DNA of 64,000 bases from assembly GCF_000004075.3 (NCBI RefSeq), contig NC_026659.2:2666001-2730000 (forward strand), read 5' to 3'. Origin of the DNA: Cucumis sativus. Taxonomy: Eukaryota; Streptophyta; Magnoliopsida; Cucurbitales; Cucurbitaceae. This document shows, one piece after another, positions 50,448 to 60,979 of this stretch (within the stretch, counting starts at the first letter, position 1; each line of letters begins with the position of its first letter). The notes under the pieces were generated by a model that saw only the letters and a program-made list of their open reading frames with translations, did no database searches and was not told the origin of the DNA. The position numbers and the translations under genes were made by a program.

Positions 50448-50999
50448 ATTAGTTTATGACCATCATTTACTTTCGTTATTATTTCATTGTCTAATTTGTT
50501 TTCAATTGTTCCAATTTAATATTTCGTGCCGTCGTTTCCTTAATAAGTTCTCACCTATTGATGATTGTATCAATGAGTGACATTATGTTATAAAATCAAG
50601 AATTTAATATATCAATTCCATATTGTTATTTTCACAAGTCTTTCTCAATATTTATCAAAATGTTCTTTCTCATCGAGTAATGGGGGATAAATCGACATTT
50701 ATGATTTTTCATTATTTCTCAATTGATATTGTTTACTTTCACCATAATAGAAATGGAAAAGGAATGGTTTCTTTTCTTTGACGGCATGTGATAGGAATGG
50801 ATATATCAAACATTTTATTTGGAAGTAATAGCATTGATTGTGCAAGTTTAGCAATTTTCTAACCTTGACTAATTAAAAAGTAATATATTTTTTTTAAAAT
50901 ACCAATGAAATATATATGACTATCATAATATCCTTTTAAATATGTAAAGATCCTGCCTAAAAAACTTTTAGTAAATTGGTATAATACCTGCGCCTAACC

Positions 51000-51400
51000 T
51001 CTCCACTCCATCTCGTTGCCTTCCGCTGAACGAATCCCCAACCAGAAATCCTCCATCAAAGTCTCTTCATCGCACACATTTGTTTCCTCTGAGTTCATTA
51101 CATTCGGCAACTATCTTCTAGCTTTCTGCGGAATCGACAACCCCACCCGTTTCTCTACCGTCGTCGCCACCTCCTATACCGTCTGATTTCACAATTTCGA
51201 TTTCATCTTCTCTTCCTTCATCGCCTTCTTATCCATCTCTACCCTGCTACCGGTACTCCACCGGCCATCAACTCCCGCACTGTTTTGCCGCCACCTCGGA
51301 CAGTATCCTACCGACAACCTACAGATTACACCAACTTTCCCCATTCAATATCGAACCGCCTACCTGTTATCCAACTTTTTACATTAGAAAGAATTTTCCT
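51000..51400. other. GC-rich patch of unknown nature
   Basis: A stretch rich in CCG/TCG/ACC (cgtcgtcgccacctcctata; ccggtactccaccggccatc; gccgccacctcggacag), unlike its surroundings. The first ~120 bp is shared with the other duplication copy (47428-47565). No continuous frame matches a family that I know. Captured gene fragment or 5' part of a retroelement are both possible. Confidence 0.4.
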
Positions 51401-51419
51401 ATCTAAACTACCTAGAATG

Positions 51420-52200
51420 TTTAAAATCAAATAGTAGTTGGCAGTAGATTTCTTTCTTTATTTTTTTTTTTTTTTGGGTGGGGGGTTTGAGATTATTATG
51501 TTTTGTTTTGTAAAAGAAAATTGATTGAATAAGATAAAAGTTAGAAACGAGAAAGAACGATAAAAAGAAAAAATATCATTAACTAAAATTAAATTTGGCG
51601 ATAATGCTGATTTCAAACTTGTTTCTCTTACTGTTATTCATCTTGCTCGTGTTGGTGTGGATTAAAAAAATATTCACACATTCGCTCAAAGCTAGAGTGA
51701 GAATTTTTATTATTAGACATTTTTTCTTACGAAAAAATAATGGAGGGGAAATAATGAGAGTAGAGTTGAAATTAAAATTAAATTAAATGGTTCTTGCAAA
51801 TCTTTTAAAGACAATAAATAATTAATGAACAATAAATGGCAATCATAAAATATCATTGTCATAAACTACTGTTTTCGTGGAGTTTACTATGACAGATTAT
51901 TATGTCACTAATTAACTCGTAGTACGTTATATTATATTATTAATGTACATTATTTTACTTTTTTTAAAATAAATTTTGAGCCTAACATCATATCAATAAC
52001 ATGTATTCCATCTCAAAATTACCAATACTATCAATATAATAGGCATGAATTCTACTCTTCAATTTTTGTTAATGTGAGATTCATAAAAGACACAATTATT
52101 TACTACTGTACACTCATAAAATATTAGAAACAAATAATAAAAGTAAATAAATGTGTATTATTTGCAGTACTTCGATTCACTAATATCCTAGCGATTTGCA
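51420..52200. other. Spacer between genes E and F, nothing recognised
   Basis: AT-rich with a T-run at about 51460. A 63-codon open frame at 51595 is low complexity and looks like chance. Confidence 0.5.
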
Positions 52201-52204
52201 TATA

Positions 52205-52300
52205 AACTAATTTAGAGCTTTCATCTTCAAACTTGCCAGCTAAAATCTCAAGAGACCACACATGGATCACCCAAATAATCATAATAATAGAATATAATTA
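52205..52300 (+). promoter_or_regulatory. Partial promoter module, gene F
   Basis: From 52227 it matches the gene C upstream region: tcaaacttgccagctaaaat, then ctcaagagaccacacatgga, then tcacccaaataatcataata. Confidence 0.6.
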
Positions 52301-52383
52301 TTGATACCATATTATTTAATTCAATTTCCACAAATGATATCATCTCTTCCATCCTCACCCTCTCCCTCCCCTTCCCTAAACCC

Positions 52384-52390
52384 TATAAAA
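52384..52390 (+). promoter_or_regulatory. TATA box of gene F
   Basis: TATAAAA in ctaaaccctataaaacccca, about 107 nt before the ATG, preceded by the C/T-rich tract shared with gene C. Confidence 0.75.
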
Positions 52391-52490
52391 CCCCACCCAA
52401 TCTCCCCTTTTCTCCCACCACCAATCGCTCCAAATCCTTTCAACTTTCAAGAGAGATCCATCTTGGAAAAAGAAAAAAACCAAAACCCTA

Positions 52491-52901
52491 ATGGCTTCCA
52501 AAGCTACAGCCTCACTTGCTTTCCTCCTCTCTCTCAATCTCCTATTCTTCACCTTTGTCTCAGCATGTGACAATTGCTATGTCCCTGCCCCACCCAAGCC
52601 CAAGCCATGCCCTCCTACTAAACCAAACCCTCCATCTAACTATGGAAAGTGTCCTAAGGATGCCCTTAAAATCGGCGTCTGCGCCAAGCTTCTCGGCGGC
52701 CTTGTTGACCTCACCATCGGCAAGCCCCCAGTGACCCCATGCTGCACCTTGGTTCAAGGTCTTGCTGATCTTGAAGCTGCTGTCTGCCTTTGCACTGCCA
52801 TTAAGGCCAGCGTTTTGGGGAAAACGATTAAAATCCCACTCCACCTCAGCTTGCTCCTTAATGTCTGCAACAAGAATCTTCCCAATGGATTCCAATGCTG
52901 A
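52491..52901 (+). CDS. 8CM hybrid proline-rich protein F
   Basis: Intronless, 136 residues. Same layout as C: signal 1-25, CDNCY, proline linker 32-48, 8CM at C54, C64, C84-C85, C99-x-C101, C126, C136. It differs from C at residue 89 (Gln for His) and at 111-112 (GKT for GNK). Coding and proximal promoter (36472-37149 against 52227-52901) are about 96-97 percent alike by eye, although genes D and E lie between them. AATAAA at 53031-53036. Confidence 0.95.
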   Translation: MASKATASLAFLLSLNLLFFTFVSACDNCYVPAPPKPKPCPPTKPNPPSNYGKCPKDALKIGVCAKLLGGLVDLTIGKPPVTPCCTLVQGLADLEAAVCLCTAIKASVLGKTIKIPLHLSLLLNVCNKNLPNGFQC

Positions 52902-52909
52902 TATTATAT

Positions 52910-54300
52910 AATTAGCTTTTTCCTAATCTTTAATTCTCGAATGTTTTGATGTTGTACGGTTGTATGGTTTTTTTTTCTTTAAAAAAAAAACTACTACAAA
53001 CAAATTATTCTTGGTTGTGTTCAAACGTTCAATAAAAGTTTTTCCTATTGCTGAATTCTGTTAGTGATTCTTATTTCAGCTTTGGCACACGCAATCCTAA
53101 ACCCTAAAAGTTTGAACTTCTAATTTAGTTTCGTTTAATGATGCTAAGCACACAAAAAACTTGAAAGAAAAAAAAAAAGAACCAAAGTGTTTATACATTT
53201 TATCCCACCATGTGATCTTAGAAATAACAAAAGTAAACCAAAATATTTATAAGATATAATAAAAATATGTAATCTCTAACAACCATAAATATTGATAGAA
53301 ATTTATGGACAGACTAATTTTACTATATTCTCTATTAAAAACCTTTCCTATGATCTCTTCCTGTTGCCTTTGGTTTATATGACTATAAAAACTCCCTGGT
53401 ATTATGTAAAATTCCTTTTATCGAATGAATCATTTTCTTTTGGATATGCAATAGATATGAATGTTAAGATAGGTCAATGTAGTTTAAATATTCCAATGCA
53501 TTACTTACCCTTCTATTCTCGTAGTATTTTCTTTAACAAAAATTACTCTTTTCTTACATAGAACTGGAATAACATTTGTTTGTTTCAATAATACAATAAT
53601 TATCATAAATAATCACTAAATAGATGTCATTTATATTTAGTACATGTGCCACTTTTTCTACCTCTCATCTACATTCTCGTGTATTTTGAAATACTAAATC
53701 TATATAGTATCTATATAATTCACCTTATGTTTACTAAATTGCCAATAAATTGTGGCATTTGATAGGTTTTGTTAATTCGTAATTTACACGTGTTGTACAT
53801 CTTTTTCTTCTTCTTTTTTTCTTTTCAGTAAATTGTGCACTTTTTTTATGGAACTTTTCCTTAGCTCTCCTTTGGTTTTGGAAGGGAGCAATGAAAAATG
53901 TTATGCTTGTGTTAACCTACTTTTTAGATATATGGATGTAGATCTCTTCATCCCTCCCCCTCTAGTATTTTGTCAAGAAAACAATTAACTTTTAAAAATT
54001 TAAACATTACACAAATGTAGCATTTATAAAGATGGAAAAAAATGAACCAAAATTCATATATATTACTGAGAGACATGCATATCAAGTATTTATCCGTGTC
54101 TACTATTGATAGAATGTAAAATTTTGTTAAATTTTGTCAACCGTGTCATTTACAATAATTTTTCTACCAAAGAATAATTTTTCTAATTTTGTCCTCAAGC
54201 TCTAGTATGAGCTTACCAAACATTGTTAGTTGTTTTTTAGGTTTAAAATTAAAATTTTACTTCACACGATCTTTATTATTTTTTTGAAAATATAAATTTT
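52910..54300. other. Spacer between gene F and mini-element
   Basis: 3' flank of gene F, then AT-rich DNA. A trace of the CTATCA-type element lies at about 54055-54130 (tctactattgatagaatgta). An 89-codon open frame at 53292 is not recognised and is probably chance. Confidence 0.5.
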
Positions 54301-54310
54301 AACGATAATT

Positions 54311-54485
54311 CACTACAACCAATTTTGGCTCTTTTGAGGCCGCATGTTGTACGTGGAAGGTCCTCTTTCAATGCATTTCACCCAACTTCGACTGGATTTT
54401 ATGTGGCGAAAGATTCTTTTACGATGTTGTTTCATACATCTTCTGACGTTTGTATGCATTAGAAGAACTCTCTTTTCTTGTAGCG
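54311..54485. mobile_element. CACTA-like miniature element, 175 bp, ATT target duplication
   Basis: The left end reads CACTACAACCAATTTTGGC and the right end reads CTCTTTTCTTGTAGCG. These are degenerate forms of the CACTACAAGAAA / TTTCTTGTAGTG termini of CACTA (En/Spm) transposons. A 3-bp ATT lies directly outside both ends (54308-54310 and 54486-54488), the duplication size of that superfamily. The interior is non-coding and GC-richer than its flanks. Confidence 0.65.
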
Positions 54486-54775
54486 ATTATTTTTAAAAGC
54501 TACACAAAAAAAAACCATTCAGCCATTAATTAATTAAGGAATTTGGAATTTTACACATTTCTCTTAGCTTTGTATTTGTGTGTTTAAAAGAAATACAGAT
54601 AATGCAGTTGGATTCAGTCTCTTTTGTTAGCTTTACTTGTTACATTATTTTACTTCTTATTAATTTTCAAATTTCATATTTTAAAAATGGCTACGCCACG
54701 TAAACTTTTCAAGTGATGGAATCCCCGATATGATTACATTCATTTTTCAAATTTCATTAAATCTCATAATTAATT

Positions 54776-55100
54776 GGGGAATCTTGAATTCAATTTCAAA
54801 TCTAGAGGGCGAATATTAATTTACTCTTGTCATTGTAAACTTACGTGTTAGTGGGAGTGTTGTACATATAGATAGTATTATACAAAACTAAACCAAACCA
54901 AAAGAGTAATCAAAATATTGCAATTACATAATCTGGAATAATCTTGAATTCAATTTCAATGCTTAGTGGAAATTAATTAATTTATCATGTTTCTTATTGA
55001 AAAACTTACATGTTAGTGGGAGTGGTGTAGTCTACATATGGAATATTATATAAAACCATAAGGGTATAATATTGCTATAGAGCTTAATTAAAGACACACA
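54776..55100 (+). repeat. Array module U, gene-less unit 3
   Basis: Both halves present: gaatcttgaattcaatttca...gtgggagtgttgtacatata and gaattcaatttcaatgctta...gtgggagtggtgta, then aaccataagggtataatatt. Confidence 0.7.
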
Positions 55101-55280
55101 CATATATTCTTTATATAAGATATGTGAAACATATCTCTTTTTCTTTAAGGAACTTTTTATTAAAATTAATTTTATCGATTTGATTCTATTATACACATTT
55201 AATTGGCCATTCATCCCACTACTTATTTATTTACCTTGTCTATATTCCAAAATTATTGAATGAACCATTTTTCTTTTTAT

Positions 55281-55585
55281 TCCATATCCCAAAAAATCTG
55301 GATCAAGTCAACATTTTAATTTCAAAGTAACTATATACACCCAAAGATTGAGGGAAGAAAAAATAGGAAACTATATTCCCCATCTCAGAAACGTCCAAAA
55401 TTAAGTTGGCATACATTTCTGAGGTTTTTTTAGAATGAAAATACTTTATAAAGCCAAATTCTTTTTTGGCATAAAATACTTTATATGTTGGCATGAACTT
55501 CTGAGCTTTTTAAATATATGCCAGCTAGCTAAAACCATCATACACATTGAGTAGATCATCGATGATGGAGTTATCATTATCTTTG
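55281..55585 (+). pseudogene. Orphan promoter module (lost B-type gene), unit 3
   Basis: Complete module: aatctggatcaagtcaacat, caaagattgagggaagaaaa, ccatctcagaaacgtccaaa, ttaagttggcatacatttct, then after a ~75-bp internal duplication ggcatgaacttctgagcttt, atgccagctagctaaaacca and gatgatggagttatcattat. No TATA box, signal-peptide ATG or 8CM coding follows within 1.3 kb. The next gene is G, which has its own promoter. I infer loss of a B/D/E-type gene here. Confidence 0.6.
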
Positions 55586-55599
55586 CAAAATACAATTTT

Positions 55600-56790
55600 G
55601 AGTTTTAAGGTTTTTTCTTTCCTTTAATACGTTGAATTTGTTCTTAGGGTAACACTCTTGAAAATTAAGTTATTTACGTCTTTTTCATATTCATGTTAAC
55701 GTTCATGACCCTAGGAATTTAGAAAGCAACTCTCAAAATCCTAGAGGTGTCTCTGATTATGCAATTTTTGTGTATTATAATTTTCTATACTAAATTATTT
55801 TGTTCTTTTCTTTACCCAAGATCGTACTTAATATACTATAATTACTTAATATACTATAATTGAACCACATAAATTTATTTGTTCATTTTCTATTTTATTA
55901 TTTATTATTTGTTAATTTCATAACATCGATTTTTATAGATCACATCCCTTGATTTTCATAAACTAAACACTACAAAACTATATGGTGATGATTGAAAATA
56001 ACGTAAATAACATAACTACGAATAGATATAATTTATTTTTTAAGTCGTTCGAAGCATAATTAGAGAACATATTCAAGGTATTTTAACAAGTTCAGAAAGA
56101 CATTTTAACAAGTTTGGAGAGAAAGAAAAAACAGCACAGTGACATGAATCTTGTCCAAATTTACTATATTGATTAAATGCTCCTTGCCTTTCCTTACATT
56201 ACCAAATTAAATTATCCATGGAGCAGGAATATGTCAAAACTGGCCCATTATAGTATAGAATTTTAATCCTTAAACATATCCTAACTTAGAAAAGTAACTT
56301 TTCCCCACTTAAATGAAAAGTAACTTTTCCCCACGTAAATGAAGAAGATAATGCAACGTGGAAAACTTTCTTAGAGATCTATGAAATCTCATGTGAAAAG
56401 TAAAAAAAAAGTGAATATATTTTTTATGTACAAATAAACCACTTTATTATGAAAATCATGGGTGATCAAAATAAGAAGAATTTCTCCGTTCTTAGACCAA
56501 AATTCTTAATAAGTTCAACACTTTTATCCCACTCTTTTAGGAGCTATGTGTTTACTCTATCCCAAAGGTCATCTTCCCCTGAAAAATATTTAGATGAATC
56601 TTTAATTGTGCAACCCACTCAATTGTTCAATCCTAAATTGTCATGTGATAAATTCTCTTTTTCTTCTTTTCAAAATACATTTTACTTCTTTTCTTTAGTG
56701 TGGAGTTAGTGTAATGATATAAAGATGAAAGTACTTGAATAATAATGCATTTAGTCGAGATACTGGGGTACTGCTCCAAAGTATTTAAAT
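55600..56790. other. Spacer, nothing recognised
   Basis: AT-rich, with a 26-bp near-duplicate (agtaacttttccccacttaa / agtaacttttccccacgtaa at about 56295-56340). An 86-codon open frame at 56449-56709 lies directly before a LINE tail and may be LINE-derived, but I cannot identify it. Confidence 0.4.
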
Positions 56791-56794
56791 TCCA

Positions 56795-56900
56795 TATTAT
56801 TAATTAAGCGAGGATGATGAGAGTGCACTAAGGGAATATCCATCTGGTGTAGATGTTCGAGGTACACCTATTGGTCTAAAGTATCTATTTAAAAAAAAGT
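56795..56900 (+). repeat. LINE 3'-tail fragment
   Basis: Has attaagcgaggatgatgaga, then gtgcactaagggaatatcca, then gatgttcgaggtacacctat, ending in AAAAAAAA. It lies 300 bp upstream of the gene G coding start. Confidence 0.7.
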
Positions 56901-57122
56901 TGAAGAAGAGTTATGTATCAAATACTACTATTCATGGCATTCAAATGAGCTTATGCAACTTTAAACCAACCAGCTACGAAATATCAAAAAGATTGCCTAT
57001 CATATGAGAGTTTGCCTATCATATACAAATTTCTATTGGTTAGTGGTATGATCAGACATTATATTTTCATTTTCACAAATAATATTCTTTTAATTATTCC
57101 TCTCCATCCCTTTCCTAAACCC

Positions 57123-57129
57123 TATAAAA
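57123..57129 (+). promoter_or_regulatory. TATA box of gene G
   Basis: TATAAAA in ctaaaccctataaaatgcca, 76 nt before the ATG, the shortest spacing in the array. Confidence 0.7.
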
Positions 57130-57198
57130 TGCCATCCAATCTCCACAGTTTCTCCCACCACCAATCCCTAAGCTTTTCAAAAAAAAAAAAAAACCCTG

Positions 57199-57591
57199 AT
57201 GGCTTCCAAAGCTACAGCCTCTCTTGCCTTCCTTCTTTCTCTCAATCTCCTTTTCTTCACCCTTGTCTCATCATGTGACAATTGCTATGTGCCTGCCCCA
57301 CCAAAGCCCGAGCCATACCCTCCATCTGATTATGGAAAGTGCCCTAAGGATGCCCTTAAAATCGGTGTTTGCGCCAAGCTTCTTGGCGGCCTTGTCGACC
57401 TTACCATCGGTAAGCCACCGGTGACCCCATGCTGCACTTTGGTTGAAGGGCTCGCTGATCTTGAAGCTGCTGTCTGTCTTTGCACTGCCATCAAGGCTAG
57501 CGTTTTGGGGAAAATGATTAAAATCCCACTCCACCTCAGCTTGCTCCTTAACGTTTGCAACAAGAATCTTCCCAATGGATTCCAATGCTGA
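57199..57591 (+). CDS. 8CM hybrid proline-rich protein G
   Basis: Intronless, 130 residues. Signal 1-25 ending LVSS, then CDNCY and a shortened linker (PAPPKPEPYPP) that lacks six residues and Cys40 of the C/F/H linker. 8CM: C48, C58, C78-C79, C93-x-C95, C120, C130. The body is otherwise as in C, F and H (DLTIGKPPVTPCC; NKNLPNGFQC). Its upstream region shares tatcatatacaaat and ggttagtgg with gene H instead of the C/F promoter. AATAAA at 57747-57752. Confidence 0.95.
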   Translation: MASKATASLAFLLSLNLLFFTLVSSCDNCYVPAPPKPEPYPPSDYGKCPKDALKIGVCAKLLGGLVDLTIGKPPVTPCCTLVEGLADLEAAVCLCTAIKASVLGKMIKIPLHLSLLLNVCNKNLPNGFQC

Positions 57592-57599
57592 TTTTGGTC

Positions 57600-59500
57600 T
57601 CTCTTTTTTTCATTATGGAATTCTTTGAGTGTGTTATGATGTTTTTGGTTCTAAAGTTGTCTAAGTTTTAGACTTTATTTCAAATTGTTGTATGTTATGT
57701 TTAATTTTCTTCATTGGAGCTATTCTTTTTGGAGTTGAAATGTTTCAATAAAATTTTTTGCCGTATTGGTGAATTTATGATTTTTAGTTTTGCATATATA
57801 TATTTGCTTTCTTATAAACATATTGAGAGAACCAGTGGAAGACAACGGATGACAAATCTTTCTCATATTAATTAAAAAACTACTACATTCTACAACATTT
57901 TTTTCTCTAGCTTTTGAACAAGTTTTGTTATATAAAACAATTATTTTTAGAAAATAAATCATTTCAAAATCTTAGTTTAGAACTATATAAATGTAAAACA
58001 TATTTAAAGAACATTTTCAATTAACCTTAATTTCTCAAATTTAAATTGTTACGAAATATTATATGTGAGATGAGATGTCTAAAATGATAATTTAAATGAA
58101 AAATTAAATAGATAAAAACCTTAATATTTCTAATGTAAATCATCCAAAATAATTACTCTTATATTCAAGAATAAGGGTAAAATTCAAATTTGTTGTAAGT
58201 TTGATCTTATGAAAATTGTTAGTACTTAAATTGGAATAATGGTTCATTTCAGTTTTATGTAATAATTATTTACTCTACCATGAAGTAACAAAATATAATA
58301 TGAAATTTAATCTGTAAAAATTATAAATAATTAAAATGTTAAAATTTTAAAATTCGAATACTAAATATCAAACTATAATAATTAAAATAATGTCTGATTA
58401 ACTTGGTCCCATTACCATATATGGCTTAAATTTATCAAGCCTGGATACTGGCTGCACTTTTAGGTTTAAAACTAAAATTTAATTAACTTGGTATCTTGCT
58501 TTCTAAAAGTAAATTTCTCATTGATTATTTTAAAAACCATAACACATCTTTAATATTGTGAAATGTTAACCAAATTTAACCACACTTTTTTATTTTCACA
58601 ATATTTTAAGTGGGAGATCGGAATTAAAAGGTCTGCCCTCGATAATCTCTACTAGGTTGACATAATTATCTTTAACACTAGTCATCGTCAATCTTTCAAA
58701 CCTATACAAAAAAATGTTATTATAAAATAAAGAAATTCGTCCAGACAAAGGAGAGAGTAAAGGGAAAGCTTTCCAATATAAAGCATAAGGATATAAATGA
58801 GTAACAGATAAAACAAGATTAGATCAGCTCCATTGATCCCATGAACAAAAGTATGTCTTTACACACGATTGATAAAATGATCATATTTTAATATAACTTT
58901 TGAAAAGAGATTGATCAGACGGGAGTCAATAAGTGCATTCAAACATCTTCACTGAACGGATATACCATATTGATAAATTGATCACATTCTAATATATTTT
59001 TTGAAAAGAGATTGATTAGACTGGGATCAATAAGTGCATTCAAACATCTTCACTGAGCGGATATACCATGATAAAAGAAGATTATAATTAATCACATTAT
59101 TAATTAGAGGTAAGAAAAGTTTAATTTGGTTTGCTTTGATAATCGATTTAAAAAAATGATCATATCTCTGTGTTTTGTAACATATGAAACTTTACAAAAT
59201 AATTTTATATTTTTAACCTTTTGACAATTGTTTAAAACTCAATATAACATGATAAATGGAAAGTTCCAAATCCTAAACTTCTAAAAAAAAATGAACATCT
59301 ATGTTTCAACAATGTGCTATTCAACAATGTGCTATTGCTCAATTTTATGATGCTACGCTATTTTTTTTTATTTTTCTAAAGAAAAATTACACCTAACAAA
59401 TCAATAGATGCTTTAGAATATCTCTATTGAACATTGACGTCTTCTTCACTTCAAAATATATACTTAATAGAGATTAATGAAGTTCATGATTTTATATATA
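57600..59500. other. Spacer between gene G and unit 4
   Basis: AT-rich. LINE tail debris in reverse orientation at about 58640-58700 and 58871-59070. No gene seen. Confidence 0.5.
58871..59070 (-). repeat. ~101-bp tandem duplication of a LINE tail
   Basis: Units 58871-58971 and 58972-59070 share gaaaagagattgat, then caataagtgcattcaaacat, then cttcactga-cggatatacc. On - the text (ccgctcagtgaagatgtttg, then aatgcacttattgatccc) is the LINE 3' tail. The tail was duplicated in place after insertion. Confidence 0.8.
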
Positions 59501-59509
59501 AGTACATGA

Positions 59510-59800
59510 TTGAGAATCTTTGGTTGAATTATTTCAAAGCTAGATGGCAAAATCTTAATACATGCATATTATTTTAACATAATTAATTAGGAATATAATC
59601 TTCAATTTCAATTTCAATTTCAATGCTAGCTAGATGGAAATTATTAAATACTAATAATAATGTTGTTTAATTTGTTGTTGAAAACTTACATGTTAGTGGG
59701 AGTGGTGTAAATATGGAGTATACTATTATACAAAAACCGAAAGAGAGTATAATATTTGCAAGTGAATTTAATTAAACATATACACACACATATATGTTTA
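59510..59800 (+). repeat. Array module U, gene-less unit 4
   Basis: Has gaatctttggttgaattatt, then caatgctagctagatggaaa, then tgttagtgggagtggtgtaa, then gaaagagagtataatatttg. A small (atttca)n expansion lies at about 59605-59620. Confidence 0.65.
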
Positions 59801-60289
59801 TAAATATAAGACATGTGAAACATCCTATCTCTCTTTTCTTTATGCAACTTATCAAATTTATTTTATAGACTCTATTTTACATCTATAATTGTCCATTAAT
59901 ATTCATATTATAACTACAACTAAGTCCAGCCAAATTATTGAATTACATTTAATTTGTTCAATATATGTAAGCATAGAAGATTTTCTTGAACATACTTCTC
60001 ACGAATATAGAGAAATTAAATTGGTATATTCCTATAACAGATCATATATACATTATTCAATCTCCCCCACACGTTAGTTCTAATGTTATCACTTATTATT
60101 ATTATTATTTTGGTACAATAATTTGCATGATGATTGACCCCGAACCAGAGAAAAGGATATAAAAACTATATTACCACTTGAACTATTAAGTACAAGGGGG
60201 AAAAAATAACTCAACACCTGCAACATTATTTCTAGAGCAGGGAGGTTGTGTAGCAATTTTAAGAACAATAATTTAAGTATATAATGAAT

Positions 60290-60490
60290 ATTTTTCAAAA
60301 AATACAAATATAACAAAATCTATTAACAATACTTTTATGATTTTCCATTCATAAATTTTGATAAATTTTGCTAGATTTACCATTTTTTAAAATGATTTTC
60401 CATTCATAAATTTTGATAAATTTTGCTAGATTTACCATTTTTTAAAATGATGCTATGCATACTAATATTTTCAATCTAATTATTATATTT
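60290..60490. repeat. 55-bp tandem duplication in CTATCA-type element
   Basis: Units 60339-60393 and 60394-60448 are near-identical (gattttccattcataaattt...ccattttttaaa). The surrounding caaatataacaaaatctatt and ttgctagatttaccat place it in the inverted-repeat element family. Confidence 0.75.
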
Positions 60491-60670
60491 ACAATTATTT
60501 TAATTTTTTTAACAAAATAATAAAAGAGTGAAATTAAGAAATGCACCCAAATATCTCAAATATGTTTGACATACCTTACCTTCTCATCAAACCTTGAAAA
60601 TTATTCTACTCTATGTTAAATCATTACATGGCCTAGGAACCTAAGAATCTAAGAAAACAAGAACACAATT

Positions 60671-60885
60671 TCCTTTTATCCCAAATCCCAAAAAATCTTA
60701 ATCTCAAGTCAACATTTAATTTCATAAATTTGTTATGTATCCGAAGATTGAGGGAAGAAAATATGGGAAATTCCCCATGCCAGAAATGTCCAAAATTAAG
60801 TTTGCATAAACTTCAGAGCTTTAGGAATTAAAATCATCACACATGGATGATGGGTGATGGGTGATGGATGATGAAGTTTAAATTA
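60671..60885 (+). pseudogene. Orphan promoter module (lost B-type gene), unit 4
   Basis: Blocks: ccaaatcccaaaaaatctta, caagtcaacatttaatttca, cgaagattgagggaagaaaa, ccagaaatgtccaaaattaa, tttgcataaacttcagagct and atcatcacacatggatgatg. A small gatgggt repeat follows. At 60886 the text changes to ttagaaaattaacga, matching the downstream flank of gene B (33881). The TATA box, coding region and 3' UTR expected between them are absent. Confidence 0.7.
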
Positions 60886-60975
60886 TTAGAAAATTAACGA
60901 GAATATATCATAATTTTCATATTATTCTTCAATATTTTGTATAACTTCTTCCTATAAGGCTTGACACAATTGACT
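60886..60975 (+). pseudogene. Downstream flank of the lost B-type gene
   Basis: ttagaaaattaacga, then tcatattattc, then aatattttgtataacttctt, then cctataaggcttgaca. The gene B flank reads ttagaaaattaatga, then a TA tract, then ccatattatttcc, then tatattttgtatagcttctt, then cctaaaagcttgaca (33881-34005). Order and spacing agree apart from the expanded TA tract. Confidence 0.65.
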
Positions 60976-60979
60976 TTTG

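Larger units (their letters stand above)
48403..51126 (+). repeat. Tandem duplication, right copy (carries gene E)
   Basis: Partner of 44995-47570. The gene starts are 3661 bp apart. The coding part differs by about 1 percent, while the 200 bp downstream differs by roughly 5 percent by eye. Confidence 0.85.

Noticed and set aside
56449-56709. 86-codon open frame before a LINE tail
   Set aside because: Could be LINE-derived, but I cannot place it in any domain and it has no gene context.
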